From: Gastracanthus pulcherrimus
Taxonomy: Eukaryota > Arthropoda > Insecta > Hymenoptera > Pteromalidae
Reading direction: 5' to 3'
Assembly: GCA_949152435.1 (NCBI GenBank)
Contig: OX424573.1
Location: forward strand, 36,456,887 to 36,520,886
Length of the DNA stretch: 64,000 bases
This document shows positions 48,281 through 60,257 of this stretch, piece by piece. Below the pieces are notes generated by a model that worked only from the letters and a program-made list of their open reading frames with translations, ran no database searches and was not told the origin of the DNA. Position numbers and translations under genes: made by a program. Every line of letters begins with the position of its first letter. Position 1 is the first letter of the stretch.

Positions 48281-49240
48281 TTTATAGTGGCTTATTCAGT
48301 CGTTCAGAAAGTAACAAGATCTAATTTAAACATAGTTTGGATTTAATGATAGCTGTTAAAAGTTTGCGGAATCGTAAAGTGTATATATATACGTCCGAGT
48401 CAAGAGTTTGTTTAAGCGATTAGTAACGGTTTTATAATTATCTTGCGCATACGTAGTCAGTATCGCAAAAGATTAGCCAATGAATCATGCATTTACTTAT
48501 ATACATTTTGCGTGAAATAAGTCTTATAAATGTGTTGACAAATAAAAATATTATAATATTAAAAGATACATTTTAAGAGCCCACATTACCGATCAAGGAT
48601 GACGATCAACCTTTGATAAATTTAATTCCGAAGGAAAATTGCACCACGGTAGTATGGCCTTGTTTGTGATCGTTTATTATGCATATAAAAAAGGAAAAAG
48701 TGAAACTGAAAGGAAAATAGAAAATTTGATGGACTAATTATAATTATATTTCTCAGTCCTATTATAAGTATCTTGTTTGCTTATTAGTTTTACAGTCAGT
48801 CTAAGCACTGATAATATCCACTTAAATTTTGAATCGAGTATAACTTCCTATAATGATAGTATAACCATTTTTAATTCGCAAGATTTATATTAGATACTGA
48901 TTTTTAAGAATGTCGAAAGCTCACGTTTAAACATAAGATTTAATTTTTTTTATAAACCGTTCTAGATTGCGAATGCCGGAAATATTAAGAAAAATATGAT
49001 TTTAGTTGTTTAGGGAAGGTATAACACTGTTTTAGCTTCTAATTCAATGTGTTTCGAAACGAAAAGATACAACAAACCTGCTAATATATTTTGTATGAAA
49101 ATTTATGAACAAACAGTTGCAAAAAATGGATTAACTATATAATATAGCCTCAAGAAGCTACAAATCCTTTTTACAATCCCCAATTACCTTTTATAATTAA
49201 ATTTTGAAAACCAGGTGAAAACTGTAAAAACTTACTTATC
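48281..49240. other. AT-rich spacer
   Basis: No gene or repeat recognised. Confidence 0.45.
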
Positions 49241-50930
49241 AAATTAGTCACATGAAATTAGACAACCATCGCGGCTCGACGCTCGAAAATTAAATTTAAA
49301 GCAACTTTTGCGTGTAAAAAAGTTAATGTCACTTAAAACGGACATCCGGTGACCGAGAACCGTAACACCATTACCATCGAGCATACATCATCGTATTATT
49401 CTACAATTTTCGCAGCAAAAAACATCGCGCGCTAAAAATCCCGCCCTCCGACATTCTCAGCGTCGCGAAATAACTTCAGCCTCGAATTAAACGAAAATAT
49501 TCCCGCAGCGCACTCGCACAAAGAAACTTTGCTACCCTCTTCCCTCTCTCACTCTCCCCCGCAAACCACCCAACAATAACAATCAGACGCAGCGGCAGCG
49601 CACGCCGCGCGCATAACTCTTCCCATAGCTGTGTACATTACATCAGGCCTGGTGATTCGCACGAAAATTATTGTCGTGCCTTTTACCCAAGGCAGGTGCG
49701 CGCGCGAGCGCGCAGGTATTATAACCCTTTCGCTCTCTCACTCTCTCTCGAAAAAGGGGCAAAAAGAAATAAGAAGAAAAACGAGATGGAAAGAGAGAGA
49801 GAAGGAAAAAGCTCAGCGAAAAATATATTCGATTCACTTGCGTGCGCCTCGTTGCTTGCGCTCGCGTGAGTCTCATCTCTCTCTCTCTCTCTCTCTCGTG
49901 CATCGAATCATGCGCCGGTGCACCAACCGCCGCGCATAACCATCCTCTCTCTCTTGCATTCTCCCGCATACTACTCACACAGAGACAGGCGCACTGCATG
50001 TATATAGTGTATACATGCACGACTCTCTCTCTCTCTCATGCGCGCTCTCTCGTCGCGTTATTGAGACGTTGAGCTCCGAAATTGAAAAAAGGATTATCGA
50101 GTTATGGAGAGAAAGAGAGAGAGAGAGGGCGAGGGCGAGAGAGCTGCTGCACGTATATATGTACGTACGTGGGGGCAATTTGAGCGAAAAAAAGAAAAGG
50201 AAAAATGCGAGGAGGAGAGATAACGGGAAGAGCGCGAGAGCGAAAGAGAGAGAGAGAGAGAGAGAGAAAGGATGAATGCGAGTGATTTATCGGTATCGAG
50301 CACCTCCGGCCCCGTATATATACCATATTATTTCATTCTCTCTCTTTCTCCCATACTCGTGAGATATGTTTACCGAGGGGCGCAGAGAAGGCACTGAAGA
50401 ATAAGAAGAAGAAGAACGAACGAAGAATATCGGCGGTTGCGAGGCGCATACCTGCTTATATATATGTACGTGCGCGCACGTTCCGTCGTCGTCGTCGTCG
50501 TCGTTTCCCTCTGGACGTACACTGCATCGTGTTCTCTCTTCCTTCCTCTCTCTATATACGTATATTTCTTGCAGAAACGATGCAAGAGACAGAGAGAGAG
50601 AGGAAAGCGTCGAGGAGGAGGTGCAAGGGGTTAGTAGGCGAGCTGCCGCTGCAGTTGCACCAGGACTACGAGCGCGTATATGCCGGCAAGGACAAGACAC
50701 TTTGCGCACGCTCGCGCACACGTGTGTATGTGCATGATACGTATGTAGGTATGTATGCATGTGTATAGGTGTATAATTCAAGAATGTATAATCGTACTGC
50801 ATCGTATATCAGGTCGCGGTGGATATTATTTATGGGGGGGAAGGTTGTAAGTTTATAAGTGAAAAATTTAGTGGCTCGATTCGCGCGCTGTGAGACTCCG
50901 AGGAGGGAAGGGGGGGGGGGGAGGGGGAAT
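49241..50930. other. CpG-rich block with GA/TC tracts, a GTC repeat and G runs; candidate promoter or enhancer cluster
   Basis: 1.7 kb of CpG-rich DNA with TC or GA arrays (49876-49897, 50022-50037, 50113-50128, 50246-50267), a (CGT)n tract (50484-50504) and a G12 run (50910-50921). Frames up to 171 codons (minus, 50287-50802) overlap others on the plus strand and are low complexity, with no domain. Not called coding. Confidence 0.4.
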
Positions 50931-52300
50931 TATTATTGATGTTTATATAAGAAATTTGTCGCCTGATATATTGTATATAGGTATTTTATGAGGAACGCAC
51001 GCTTGTGCGGTATAAGCAATACCGGAGTCGTATTTATGGCAGTTTATACGACTTAATTTAGAGGGGAGAACTCGCTCTTCTCATTTTGTTCTTTGTTGGT
51101 TTGAGGTTAAAAATTTAGAGCAGACGAGAATAGAAGGTTTTTTTTCTGTTTTATTAGTAAGTAGTAACAGACTGGCTTGCGGCGGACGGTAATTAAGTTA
51201 TATCGAATTTATTCGGACAACCTTTTGAAATATCGACAGTAATGAAAGTCTCGTTAAGAGCATTTAATGTACTTTGGTTATTTACATCTTTTAAAGGTGA
51301 TTTCAATTTTGTTAATATGATAAAAGCGTGCTTTTATAAAATATAAAGAATGGCAAATTTAAATATGAATAATTATATGGTTAAAAAAATGCTTATCTTA
51401 TAATGTTAATTAATTATTTCAATGAAATCTATATAAATACATATTTGCACCTTATATACATTCGAACCAATAATTAGTTAAATAATATTACGCTTACAAT
51501 GTCTTACAAAATCATAATTTTTAACTAAATTAAATACATAAAACAAATATGTACATAATCTACTTGTATGAAGATTTCTTAGAAAATTTATTTTTGAAAT
51601 CCTGTGATATGAGAGAGGTATCTCATGATTATATTTAATCATCATAAAGTTTTATTCTTGATATCAAATCGATTGAAGATAACAATTAATGAAAACTAAA
51701 GAAAACTCTAGAAAGAAAGATAAAAATATTATAGACATTTTAAATTACAGTTTCAAAAAAAAAATTAATCATTGTAATTCAGGTTTTAATAAACAATTAT
51801 ATATTCGAATAGAAAAATATTCGATAATTTAGAAAATTATCCAAGAACTTTATTTCTTCTGCTATATTTAAAAAAAATCCCAAACCCCCTATATATCGAA
51901 TAATGATGTTTTGATTAAAACATTTAAAAATATAATATTAAATTTCTTTAGAACTAAATATGGAATCTTGATACGAAAAAATTTGTAACTCATTATCTCG
52001 GAAAGTTATGAATAGATGTAGCCTAACAAACGTATCCACGAACTTAACTCTTTATACATTGATAATTAGATTAGTCAAACTTTAGCCTATTATCGAAAGC
52101 CAAGAAAAATCGATTTTATAAGTAATTTTTTTTTTCTTGCAAATCAGTAGATAATTATAACAAATGAAAGATTATTATATGATTTCAGGGATAATAAAAT
52201 TAGCTTCTCCCATACAAAAAAAACGACGATGGTTAAGAAAAAAAACTTGACAGAAACTATCTTTAAATATTTTAAACACCCGTTTGAGATCCATCCTGTT
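50931..52300. other. AT-rich spacer
   Basis: No gene or repeat recognised. Confidence 0.45.
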
Positions 52301-52930
52301 GCGCACATTATTTGCAGTATACACAAAGTCACTCCGGCGCAATCATTCCGATACATTTGAACGCCCATTCGTCCTCGCGAATTTAACAATCCATCGATCA
52401 GCCCCACAATGACAAACACTCGTCCGCGCGCGTTATTTATCGAATCCGCCGATTCGAGTCCCATATAATTACCGCCTCACAGGTGGTTCCCGGCGCGCGC
52501 GTATAGCTCTGCCCGGATCCATTACAAAATTGACATGATTTAGAAGTCAAAAGTTAATGAACCGTAATCTCGTGCGCGTCCACTGGCGATCGCCGCGCAC
52601 CATATAATTACCGAGCTAAAATTTATATCTCGCAAAAATGGCAAAGCTTCCCCTTCGCGTAATAAACAATCAAGCTCTCCTCGCTCCGCGGCCGCTCCAC
52701 GAGACTACGGAGAACGACGCTAAACAACTATTCATAATCCTTCATTATCGTTATGGCTATCGTAGATGTATATATACATCGTACACCTGTCGTCGTAATC
52801 GTCGTTATTCGAGAGCTGAATAGTCATAGCCGGAACGAGAAATGCCGCGTGTGCGGCAGCAATGTATCATGTGGTTCGTTTACTGAAGATGGCCCTAAGA
52901 CTGTCAGTAGACCGCCTCTGTCGTGACTTT
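52301..52930. promoter_or_regulatory. CpG-rich block with a duplicated homeodomain-like 14-mer; candidate enhancer
   Basis: The 14-mer CCATATAATTACCG occurs twice in the same orientation (52461-52474 and 52600-52613), 139 bp apart. The sequence around the two copies is otherwise different, so it is not a segmental duplication. Between them lie CACAGGTGG (E-box CAGGTG), CAAAATTGACATGATTTAG and GTCAAAAGTTAATG. No frame has a recognisable product. Repeated TAATTA-core sites plus an E-box suggest a developmental enhancer; this is inference. Confidence 0.45.
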
Positions 52931-52950
52931 TTAATTCGCGTAATTTATAG

Positions 52951-53642
52951 TAGGGGAGAGTGGGATACCTTTGTACAATTTACTTTGTGAAACTTATTTT
53001 CCACTGTTCTGAAAAAAATCGTATTCGGACAATTAGCGTGTAGTCATCAAATATACAGTCACAAATTACTATTTGATTTGAAGCTCTTTAATTATTCATT
53101 TAGTATGTTTATTCTTAGTTTTAAAGACAATGATGTAAGAAATGCCCAACACTCTATATTTTTCATAAGTCAAAAGTTCATGTTACAATTAGAATTTTTC
53201 GTGTTTAAAGTTTGGTTTGATAGTCGTTTTATTAAATGCGACTTTTGAAAGCTTAAAGAAAAAGATGATTCTAGCTATTTTGGACAAGTATAACATTTTT
53301 TGATATTTTGATTCATATAGGAGCTGTTGCCCTGCAGGCACCGTTGCTGCTTATCATTACTAATTGGCCTTTGTAATAATAATAAATAATAGGGGTGAGT
53401 GGTACGCAATGGGTAGGTTGTATAAAATTGGTACGGGAAACTCGGGTAAAGTGATTATAGTAACTCTTAATGTTGAGAAAAATGTATCTTCAAGACTTAA
53501 AACCTTACTTTATATGTTACATAAAAGACTTCTTATGTTAATAAATATACTAGCAAGTTATAACGAAAGTTATAGAAGAAAGTTATAAAGTAGGTTATAT
53601 AAAAAGTAATTTATTCAGTTTAATATTACTTAATGGCACATC
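52951..53642. other. AT-rich spacer with two similar GGGG(A/T)GAGTGG motifs
   Basis: TAGGGGAGAGTGGGATACCT at 52951 and TAGGGGTGAGTGGTACGC at 53390 resemble each other and the GGGGAG ends of the element at 1339. They are in the same orientation, and no inverted partner end was found for either. Confidence 0.3.
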
Positions 53643-54326
53643 ACCTTTAAATCCCAAATCGAAACTTATTTGTATGAGTCTATAAAAATTCTTCCTTTCA
53701 AAAGCACTCATTCTGAAAATTCTTTTACTATTAAAACTTATTATCTTTAATTTAACCGTAAAAAAGTCTGAAAATCTTGATCCACAGCATGTCATAAAAT
53801 CACCGCATAGTTATTAAGCTCCTAATCCACTGCCCACGGGATTCCAAGTGATCCCGTCGACCAAATTTCTCCAGGTTTGGGGATACCTATTACTCTTCAA
53901 TACACTAGTTATGGTATGAATACAGGAAATTAAATTTTACAACGTAGAGAAACTTTACATACATATAATTGACTTTTTAATTATTTATCTAATATTATTA
54001 ATTAATTTTAACATATATATGTATGTCAAAATTTGTCTACGTATTAAAAATGAATTTCCTGTATTCATACTATAACTATTGTATTGAAACGTAATATCCC
54101 TAAATCTGGAGAAATTTGGTCGACGGTATCACTTGGAATCCCGTGGGCAGTGGATTAGGAGCTTAATAATTATGGTGATTGTATATGACGTGCTAGATCA
54201 AGATTTTGATTCAATGTATTACCAAGTATTAATACGAGTAGTAACAAAATCTTGAGAATGATTGCTTTTGATAGGAAGAATTTTTATGGACTCATACAAA
54301 TAAGTATTGTTCTTGGGTTCAAAGGT
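53643..54326. mobile_element. 684 bp palindrome (foldback element or inverted duplication)
   Basis: The arms (about 53643-53968 and 54010-54326) are inverted copies at roughly 80-85 percent identity. Matching words include GACGATC-free landmarks such as TCCTAATCCACTGCCCACGG, TCCCGTCGACCAAATTTCTC (ACCGTCGACC in the other arm), ATGAATACAGGAAATT and ACTTATTTGTATGAGTC. Only about 40 bp separate the arms. No transposase frame exists. If transcribed, the RNA would form a hairpin of more than 300 bp. Outer ends are fuzzy and lack a clear target duplication, so a foldback transposon and a local inverted duplication are both possible. Confidence 0.85.
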
Positions 54327-54529
54327 AGGGTACAGGGAGCTAGTGAATCGAATAAAATATTTTTAAGACATATTTCACTAGTTTTTGTACAAGAAAACAA
54401 GCATAGATAAAAATGTTATTTTAGATAATAATAAAATTTGAATAGCGTCTTATAAAACGTTTATAATACTGTAAAATTCGAAACTGTTAAATATGGAGGT
54501 TATGTTGGCCCATTTTAGTATAAATAAGG

Positions 54530-54695
54530 AATGCGTTGAAACCAAGGCTTAGTACTTGTCTACCGAAACAAGGTGTTCAAGCGGTCGCGGGTTCGATTCC
54601 CATCGAAAACTCAAAGACTTTTTCTTCGAGATTTTTCGAGGGAAAAAGAATTCTGACTGCAGATTAAAAAAAATATAAAGAAAGAAGAAAGAAAC
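54530..54695 (+). mobile_element. tRNA-derived SINE-like relic
   Basis: A perfect B box, GGTTCGATTCC (54590-54600), lies 45 bp downstream of an A-box-like GGCTTAGTAC (54545-54555), the spacing of a pol III tRNA promoter. Acceptor and anticodon stems do not pair, so this is not a functional tRNA. It is followed by an unrelated segment and an A-rich end (GATTAAAAAAAATATAAAG, then AAGAAAGAAG near 54680), as in SINEs. Target duplications were not identified. Confidence 0.55.
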
Positions 54696-54699
54696 CTAG

Positions 54700-56210
54700 A
54701 TCAATATTTTGTTAAATTTTCTATCCTACCACGTATATATTAATGCTATTGCATTTTTAGAGAGTAAATCGTATTTAAAGCAATTAAAAATAAAGGTCTT
54801 GAAATAAAACTGATTACAGACATCTGTAATTATTATAACGAATTCGACAAACCAATTTCCTTTAAGTTTTAAAAGTAATTTAATTTTATATTCGTACAAT
54901 ATGAATTGCTACGTACTGTAACCTTTTAATTATCATTTTTGCATAATTATCTTTTACTAAAATTAAATTTACCGAATGGAATAACTGGAACATTTATATC
55001 GTTAAGGAATTATTAACTTGATATTCAAATATATTATAATCAAGTACAATTTCAGCCAGATATGCACCGAATTGATTACAATAATATGACTTTATTAATA
55101 TAGCATGCCACCTTTTGTTTACTACTCTCCTCTACGTATTTAAATACCAAAACTTATGGTAATTCTGATAATATGCGGATATGAAAACAATAAGTTACAA
55201 CAAAATAGATTTACAACTCAAAGTAAGATGTGTTGAGAGCGATAGTCAACGTCTTATAGAAAGAGCATGGTAACGTGTCACGAAGTGTTTAATTCTGTAT
55301 AATAATGACCTATAAAAATCAATATTTTTTAAGGTGGCTTCAGTGATGAGTGGGGGGTTTCACTTTTGATTTTAATTTTGCTTCTATTACATTATTCAAA
55401 TTTAATTCTGAAGCATTGTGAACTAATGCTAATTTGTCGACTCAGTTCAAGGTGCGCATGCACAGAAGCACGCTTACAGCGTTTTTCCTCAATATCTTGT
55501 TTATTTGGTCGTTAACACATAATTATGACGATGTCATTAGATTCTGCATAAAGAAAATCTTCAATTACATATTCTGTTAATTAATAAATATGTTTTTATA
55601 TATTAGTAAGAAGTGATACGCGGTCTCATCTCGTAAGGTTATGGGTTAAAAGTGACTTTGTACAAGCTTAGTTTTTTCAATAATTTCGTCGTTGACCCCA
55701 GATTTTCTTTACACAGATCAAAAATATAATGTTGAAAGTATATTTGTGGACAATTTCAAAGACGTCAGTGTTTTTATAAAAAGTCGCTCAAGCCATCTTA
55801 ATCGTTTATTAACACACAAAATGATCGATATTCTTTTAAGAATGAAAACTCAAAGTTCATTTTCTAAAGAGATTTAAGATTGCGAAATAAAGTCATATAT
55901 GTTATATAGACTTATATAGAGCCAACATTAATATTTCACTATAAAAGCTCAGTTAATAAACTCATCATAATTATGGAAGTAAACTCTGTGTGCTTTTTAC
56001 TTATGATCAAAAAGTTTGAAAATTGAAGAAAAAATTGGTACCCAACGCTCATAAATAATATTGCTGCTATTAATTGACCATATACCCGGATTTACAGCAT
56101 CATTGAGCTTCAAATAGTTAAAACAAAATCAGCCTAATTAATACGTGGGTCAGTCAAAATGCAAGTTATGAATCAACAAAATATATACTACATCCATTCT
56201 TAAGCAGTCA
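54700..56210. other. AT-rich spacer
   Basis: No gene or repeat recognised. Confidence 0.45.
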
Positions 56211-57580
56211 GTAGGACCGCGATTTTAATTTTTTTCCCTCGCTTTGCGTACAGCGCCAACGCCGAGCGTTTTATACAATGTACCCACGCGTTTTTCTCAG
56301 AATCCTCGCGTGCCGCGATAAAAGGGAGCCTCGCGCCGCGGCGCAGTCGCTCTTTATTCCCTCGAGTTCCCCGAGTCTCTTATCTCAGAGCGGACTAAAC
56401 TCGAGCCGCGATCCGAGAGCAAGAGACCGCGAGATCCCGAGCACGGCAGAGGTAGGTAGATAGGCATATACATACACATATATGTGCAGGGAAATGTGTA
56501 AAAAGTGCTTTTCGTCTAATTCCTCGGCAAACTTGCGCCGCTGATACGCGCCCGAGATATATTCCGTGTACAAGCATAATACAACGAACTTATATATACA
56601 TTACACACAGGCCCTTATTCACGCACGCACACGCTGCACGGCTATCTTTTACTCGCGGCAAAGTTTTATTGAGCTCTCTCTCTCTCTCTCTGTTTAACTT
56701 TCGAAACGAGTCGGAATTTACAGAGTGACATCATGGCGCCCGGCGAAAGAGGTTGCGCCGCGTTTACGTTATATTATTACGAGCCTCGAGCGGGCGCACG
56801 CTCGACTCGACTCACCTGATTTGTCCGCGTCTCATCCTCGTTTTCAGCTCGTATTTATATTTTAATGACGGGTCCGCGCCAGACGCAACTGCCACTTTCC
56901 GCCTAAATAGCACGTATATACACGTATATAGGTACCTGCCTGCTTGCCTCTTGGGTCACCGCGAGGTCTCAAGCTCGTCGTGGTCTATGATGTATGTTTC
57001 CGGATTCGCGCGCGAGCTATAAATCGATAGTCGAACGAAGCCACCTGGGTCTGTGTGTGTATGTGTGTTCTGCGGTAGATGAGGAGGCGTGCAATTTTCG
57101 GGGTCCTTATTAAGAGAAGAGGGCCCCCGGGTATTTATAAAAGGGAACTAACTTTTCTTCCTTTTGCCGCCACGGAGCTCTTATTAAACTTCTACGGAAT
57201 TCCTCTCCTCTGCCTGTTTATCTTTCTCTTCTCTCGGTCTCTCGTTTTTTCTTCTCGTAGTCGGCGATGGTGTACGTATACCTATAAGGTTCGTCTGTGC
57301 AAAGTCTCCAAATAGCTGCCGACCCGCCTCGAGGGAAATAGATCGAATATAACGTTAAATTTCATCTATCGGAGTATTCAGCGAAGAATTAAAAAATTCA
57401 AATTATCCGAGCAAGTGTATGTATATATAGATATGTGCGGGCGTTATAGAAGCGAACGGCTGCGAAAGTTCATTCTTATTTTCCATTGGAAAAGTTTTTC
57501 GTGATGTTTTTCTCTTATCAAAACAAATCCCCGTTTGCGCAGCGCGTACGTTAAACTACTTAAGCCGGCTTGAATAAGAA
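56211..57580. other. CpG-rich block; candidate promoter or enhancer
   Basis: CpG-rich over 1.3 kb. It includes a TC run (about 56675-56691) and GGGTATTTATAAAAGGGAAC (about 57128), whose TATTTATAAAAGG is a good TATA-box-like word. It also includes GGGTCCTTATTAAGAG and CTCTTATTAAACTTC (57100-57190), two TTATTAA words about 80 bp apart. Frames of 78-89 codons have no domain. A promoter is possible but no transcript structure is visible. Confidence 0.35.
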
Positions 57581-58600
57581 AAGAAAACAAAATGCAATAA
57601 GAATTTCATATTAACTCTATAATGTGGGAAGAATATATGAAATTATAATATAATAATTGAGCCTAATCAGCTACTCAATATTATATTGGAAACAGACTGA
57701 CGTTTTTCTTGAGTAGTATATTCTGTTTCACAAATTCATAAAACATGTTAATCCATTTTGAAATTTCTCAAAATGAAATTTCAATGGCACAAATTTTTCT
57801 TTTTATACAGAAAATCAATATTTGTTGCTAATTAAGTATGTATGAGGGTTAGTTATCTAAAAATGGAAGTTTTCAAAATTTACATGTTGCCAATATTTGA
57901 AAAGCTGAAAACAAGTAGCTGGCGTTTACAAACTTTTGAAACTCTTTCACCCAAACTTAAAAGGCAAAGAAAACTACCACTACGGAAGTGGTGACGCTAG
58001 TGAAAATGTACACCCCCATCCGTCGCGTTTGTTAATTTAACACGGGATTATATCTATATATTGTGAAAATGGCCAATGGGAATATACAGCGTTAGAGGGC
58101 ACATGATAAATTTAAATGTTTAATATGAGCACAAAATACTTATAGATGAAATATTATTATCACACCAACTCACCAATTCGGTTACTATGATGACTATTTT
58201 AGCTACAAATAGTGTCTATATACTTGTAAATCGCAATTCCGGAACAAGACCCGGAAGATTTTTTATAAAATCAAGCAAGTAACATAAATTTTTCACGAGA
58301 TACATATTTTACTTAATCTTATTATTCTATTACAGTTTCTCAATATTTTTCAACCGATTCTCGAAGTGTATTATGGCTTTTATTTTATTGTCATACAAGC
58401 TAACTTGTGTACAAACATCGTGTTAACAAATATTTTAGTTATCATACTCCTGTTCTAGAGGAATGAAAAATTACATTTTTAATGTAAGTTTTTATGAACA
58501 CAAGGGAAAAAACTATATATCCAAAAATTTAAAAAGTTTGTAAACAGCATATCATACCTCTATCTAACTTGTTAAACGCCAGGAAAATACTACCCTCCCA
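57581..58600. other. AT-rich spacer
   Basis: No gene or repeat recognised. Confidence 0.45.
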
Positions 58601-59500
58601 CTTTAACCTGATTAACTCACATACATTTTCCAATTAATCGAGCAATGAGCGAACAAAAAAACTGCCCATCCAAGTTTCCAAGCCCGTTACGAAAACAACT
58701 CATCCTACAAAATAAAGCCATCAAGCGGACCTTACATTATAAACCTCCTCGCGCAGCCATCGCCGGCCGCGTTCTAGGTCGCGAACTATCACACGCGGCT
58801 TCATGCATCACACACACACACACACACACACATATACATCCAGCATCGCGAATGCACCGGCACGGCGATGATAGATCTCGCGGAATGCTCCGCTATATAC
58901 CAGCTGCGCGCTCGCGCGCACGGTTTCTCTCTACACGGGTAATGTAACACAACGGCACGAGGAAAGAAAGAAGGCCCCTGCGCTCAAAAAGTCCCATCTA
59001 ATTATCTTCTATCTTTCTATCTCGGGCCCCGGCGGCGCGCACAATACTCCATCCGACAACGTACAGCCTCGCGCTGCCGCTGCAGTATACAATATCCACG
59101 TTCACCGGTTTATAACGTCTCCGCGGCTGGCCGCAGCGCCGGTGGCAGCCCGCGAGCATTTAAGCTCGCCGCTGTGGTTTTAGCGGGCGAGTTATCGTTT
59201 TATGGGCAAGGCTAAACGAGGGAAGAAGCCTTGATGTACCTGTGCGAGCGCGCGCGAGCGCTGAGCATCAGCGAGGAGGCTGCGTTGCGTTGAGAGGAAA
59301 GAGGAGAGGACGAGAGGGGGGGGGGCATAAAGTATAAGGAGCTATGCCTGTAATGCGCTCGCGCAAAAACCGCGGGTATGTGTGCGACTTTATGTTGTGT
59401 GTGTGTGTGTGTGTACATTGCAGCGGCAAATATGGTAGAGTGAATAAGTAGTATAGTAACAATCTGGAAGGATGAGGAATCACTCGTCGCAGACCAATAA
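58601..59500. other. CpG-rich block; candidate regulatory region
   Basis: CpG-rich with a CA tract (58808-58832), a G10 run (59316-59325) and a TG tract (about 59395-59413). No recognisable coding frame. Confidence 0.35.
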
Positions 59501-60080
59501 ATATGGATCTCTACTGTAGCGTAGACTGTTATTGTTATTAAAAAAACGTTATTCGTTATTTGTTAAAGAAAGTTGTTTTAATATAAAAAGGAAAGGTGTT
59601 TTTAATTTTTTAGGACTCAACAAATAGATTCGTATGAAGAAACATTACAAGAAGAGTCAATCACCTATAGGTGAAACGAATTTCAATAAGAGGCTTTAAT
59701 TGAAAGGTGTATTCTGGTGCATAAAAATGAATCTTACAATTAGTTACCTGCTGGAAATTTGTTGCAGTTGGCCTTTGTTCTCTAGATATAAGCCAGTTCT
59801 GTGTTTTTAAGTAAAATATGGTATAATTGCTTTTGATCATAACGTTGCAATTATTTACGCTATAGAAATATGCATAAAAATGACAATAAACCTAGACAAT
59901 GAGAATTTTAATATGAGTTTTATGTTTTTTATAAACACTTTAATTTATTATACCGTTATTAACTATTGAAGATAGAGACCAAAAATGAATGAAATTCAAG
60001 GATTGTCAGTTCTAATAGGGAACTTGCATGAAATAATTGATTAGGTGCGTCAGATAGAATATCGAAAAATAATCGATACG
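59501..60080. other. AT-rich spacer
   Basis: No gene or repeat recognised. Confidence 0.4.
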
Positions 60081-60257
60081 TATTTTTTCTTTTTTCAATT
60101 AAATGATTATTAACAAAGATACAGCAAGTTGAAATGGCGCGTGACGTTACAAACTCCCACTATATAGATATACTACGAGGGGAGTTTGTGACGTCACGCG
60201 CCATTTCAACCGGCTGTATCTTTGTTAATAATCATTTAATTGAAAAAAGAAAAAATA
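60081..60257. mobile_element. 177 bp near-perfect palindromic MITE
   Basis: Two 78 bp arms (60081-60158 and 60180-60257) are inverted copies with three mismatches (about 96 percent), separated by a 21 bp loop. TA lies at both outer edges (60081-60082, 60256-60257) and could be a target duplication. The inner arm reads GTTGAAATGGCGCGTGACGT, which resembles the inner arm of the foldback at 17121-17425. No coding capacity. High arm identity implies recent insertion or gene conversion. Confidence 0.9.

Noticed and set aside
54537..54610. Functional tRNA gene
   Set aside because: The promoter boxes are present, but the acceptor and anticodon stems do not pair, so it is called a SINE-like relic.
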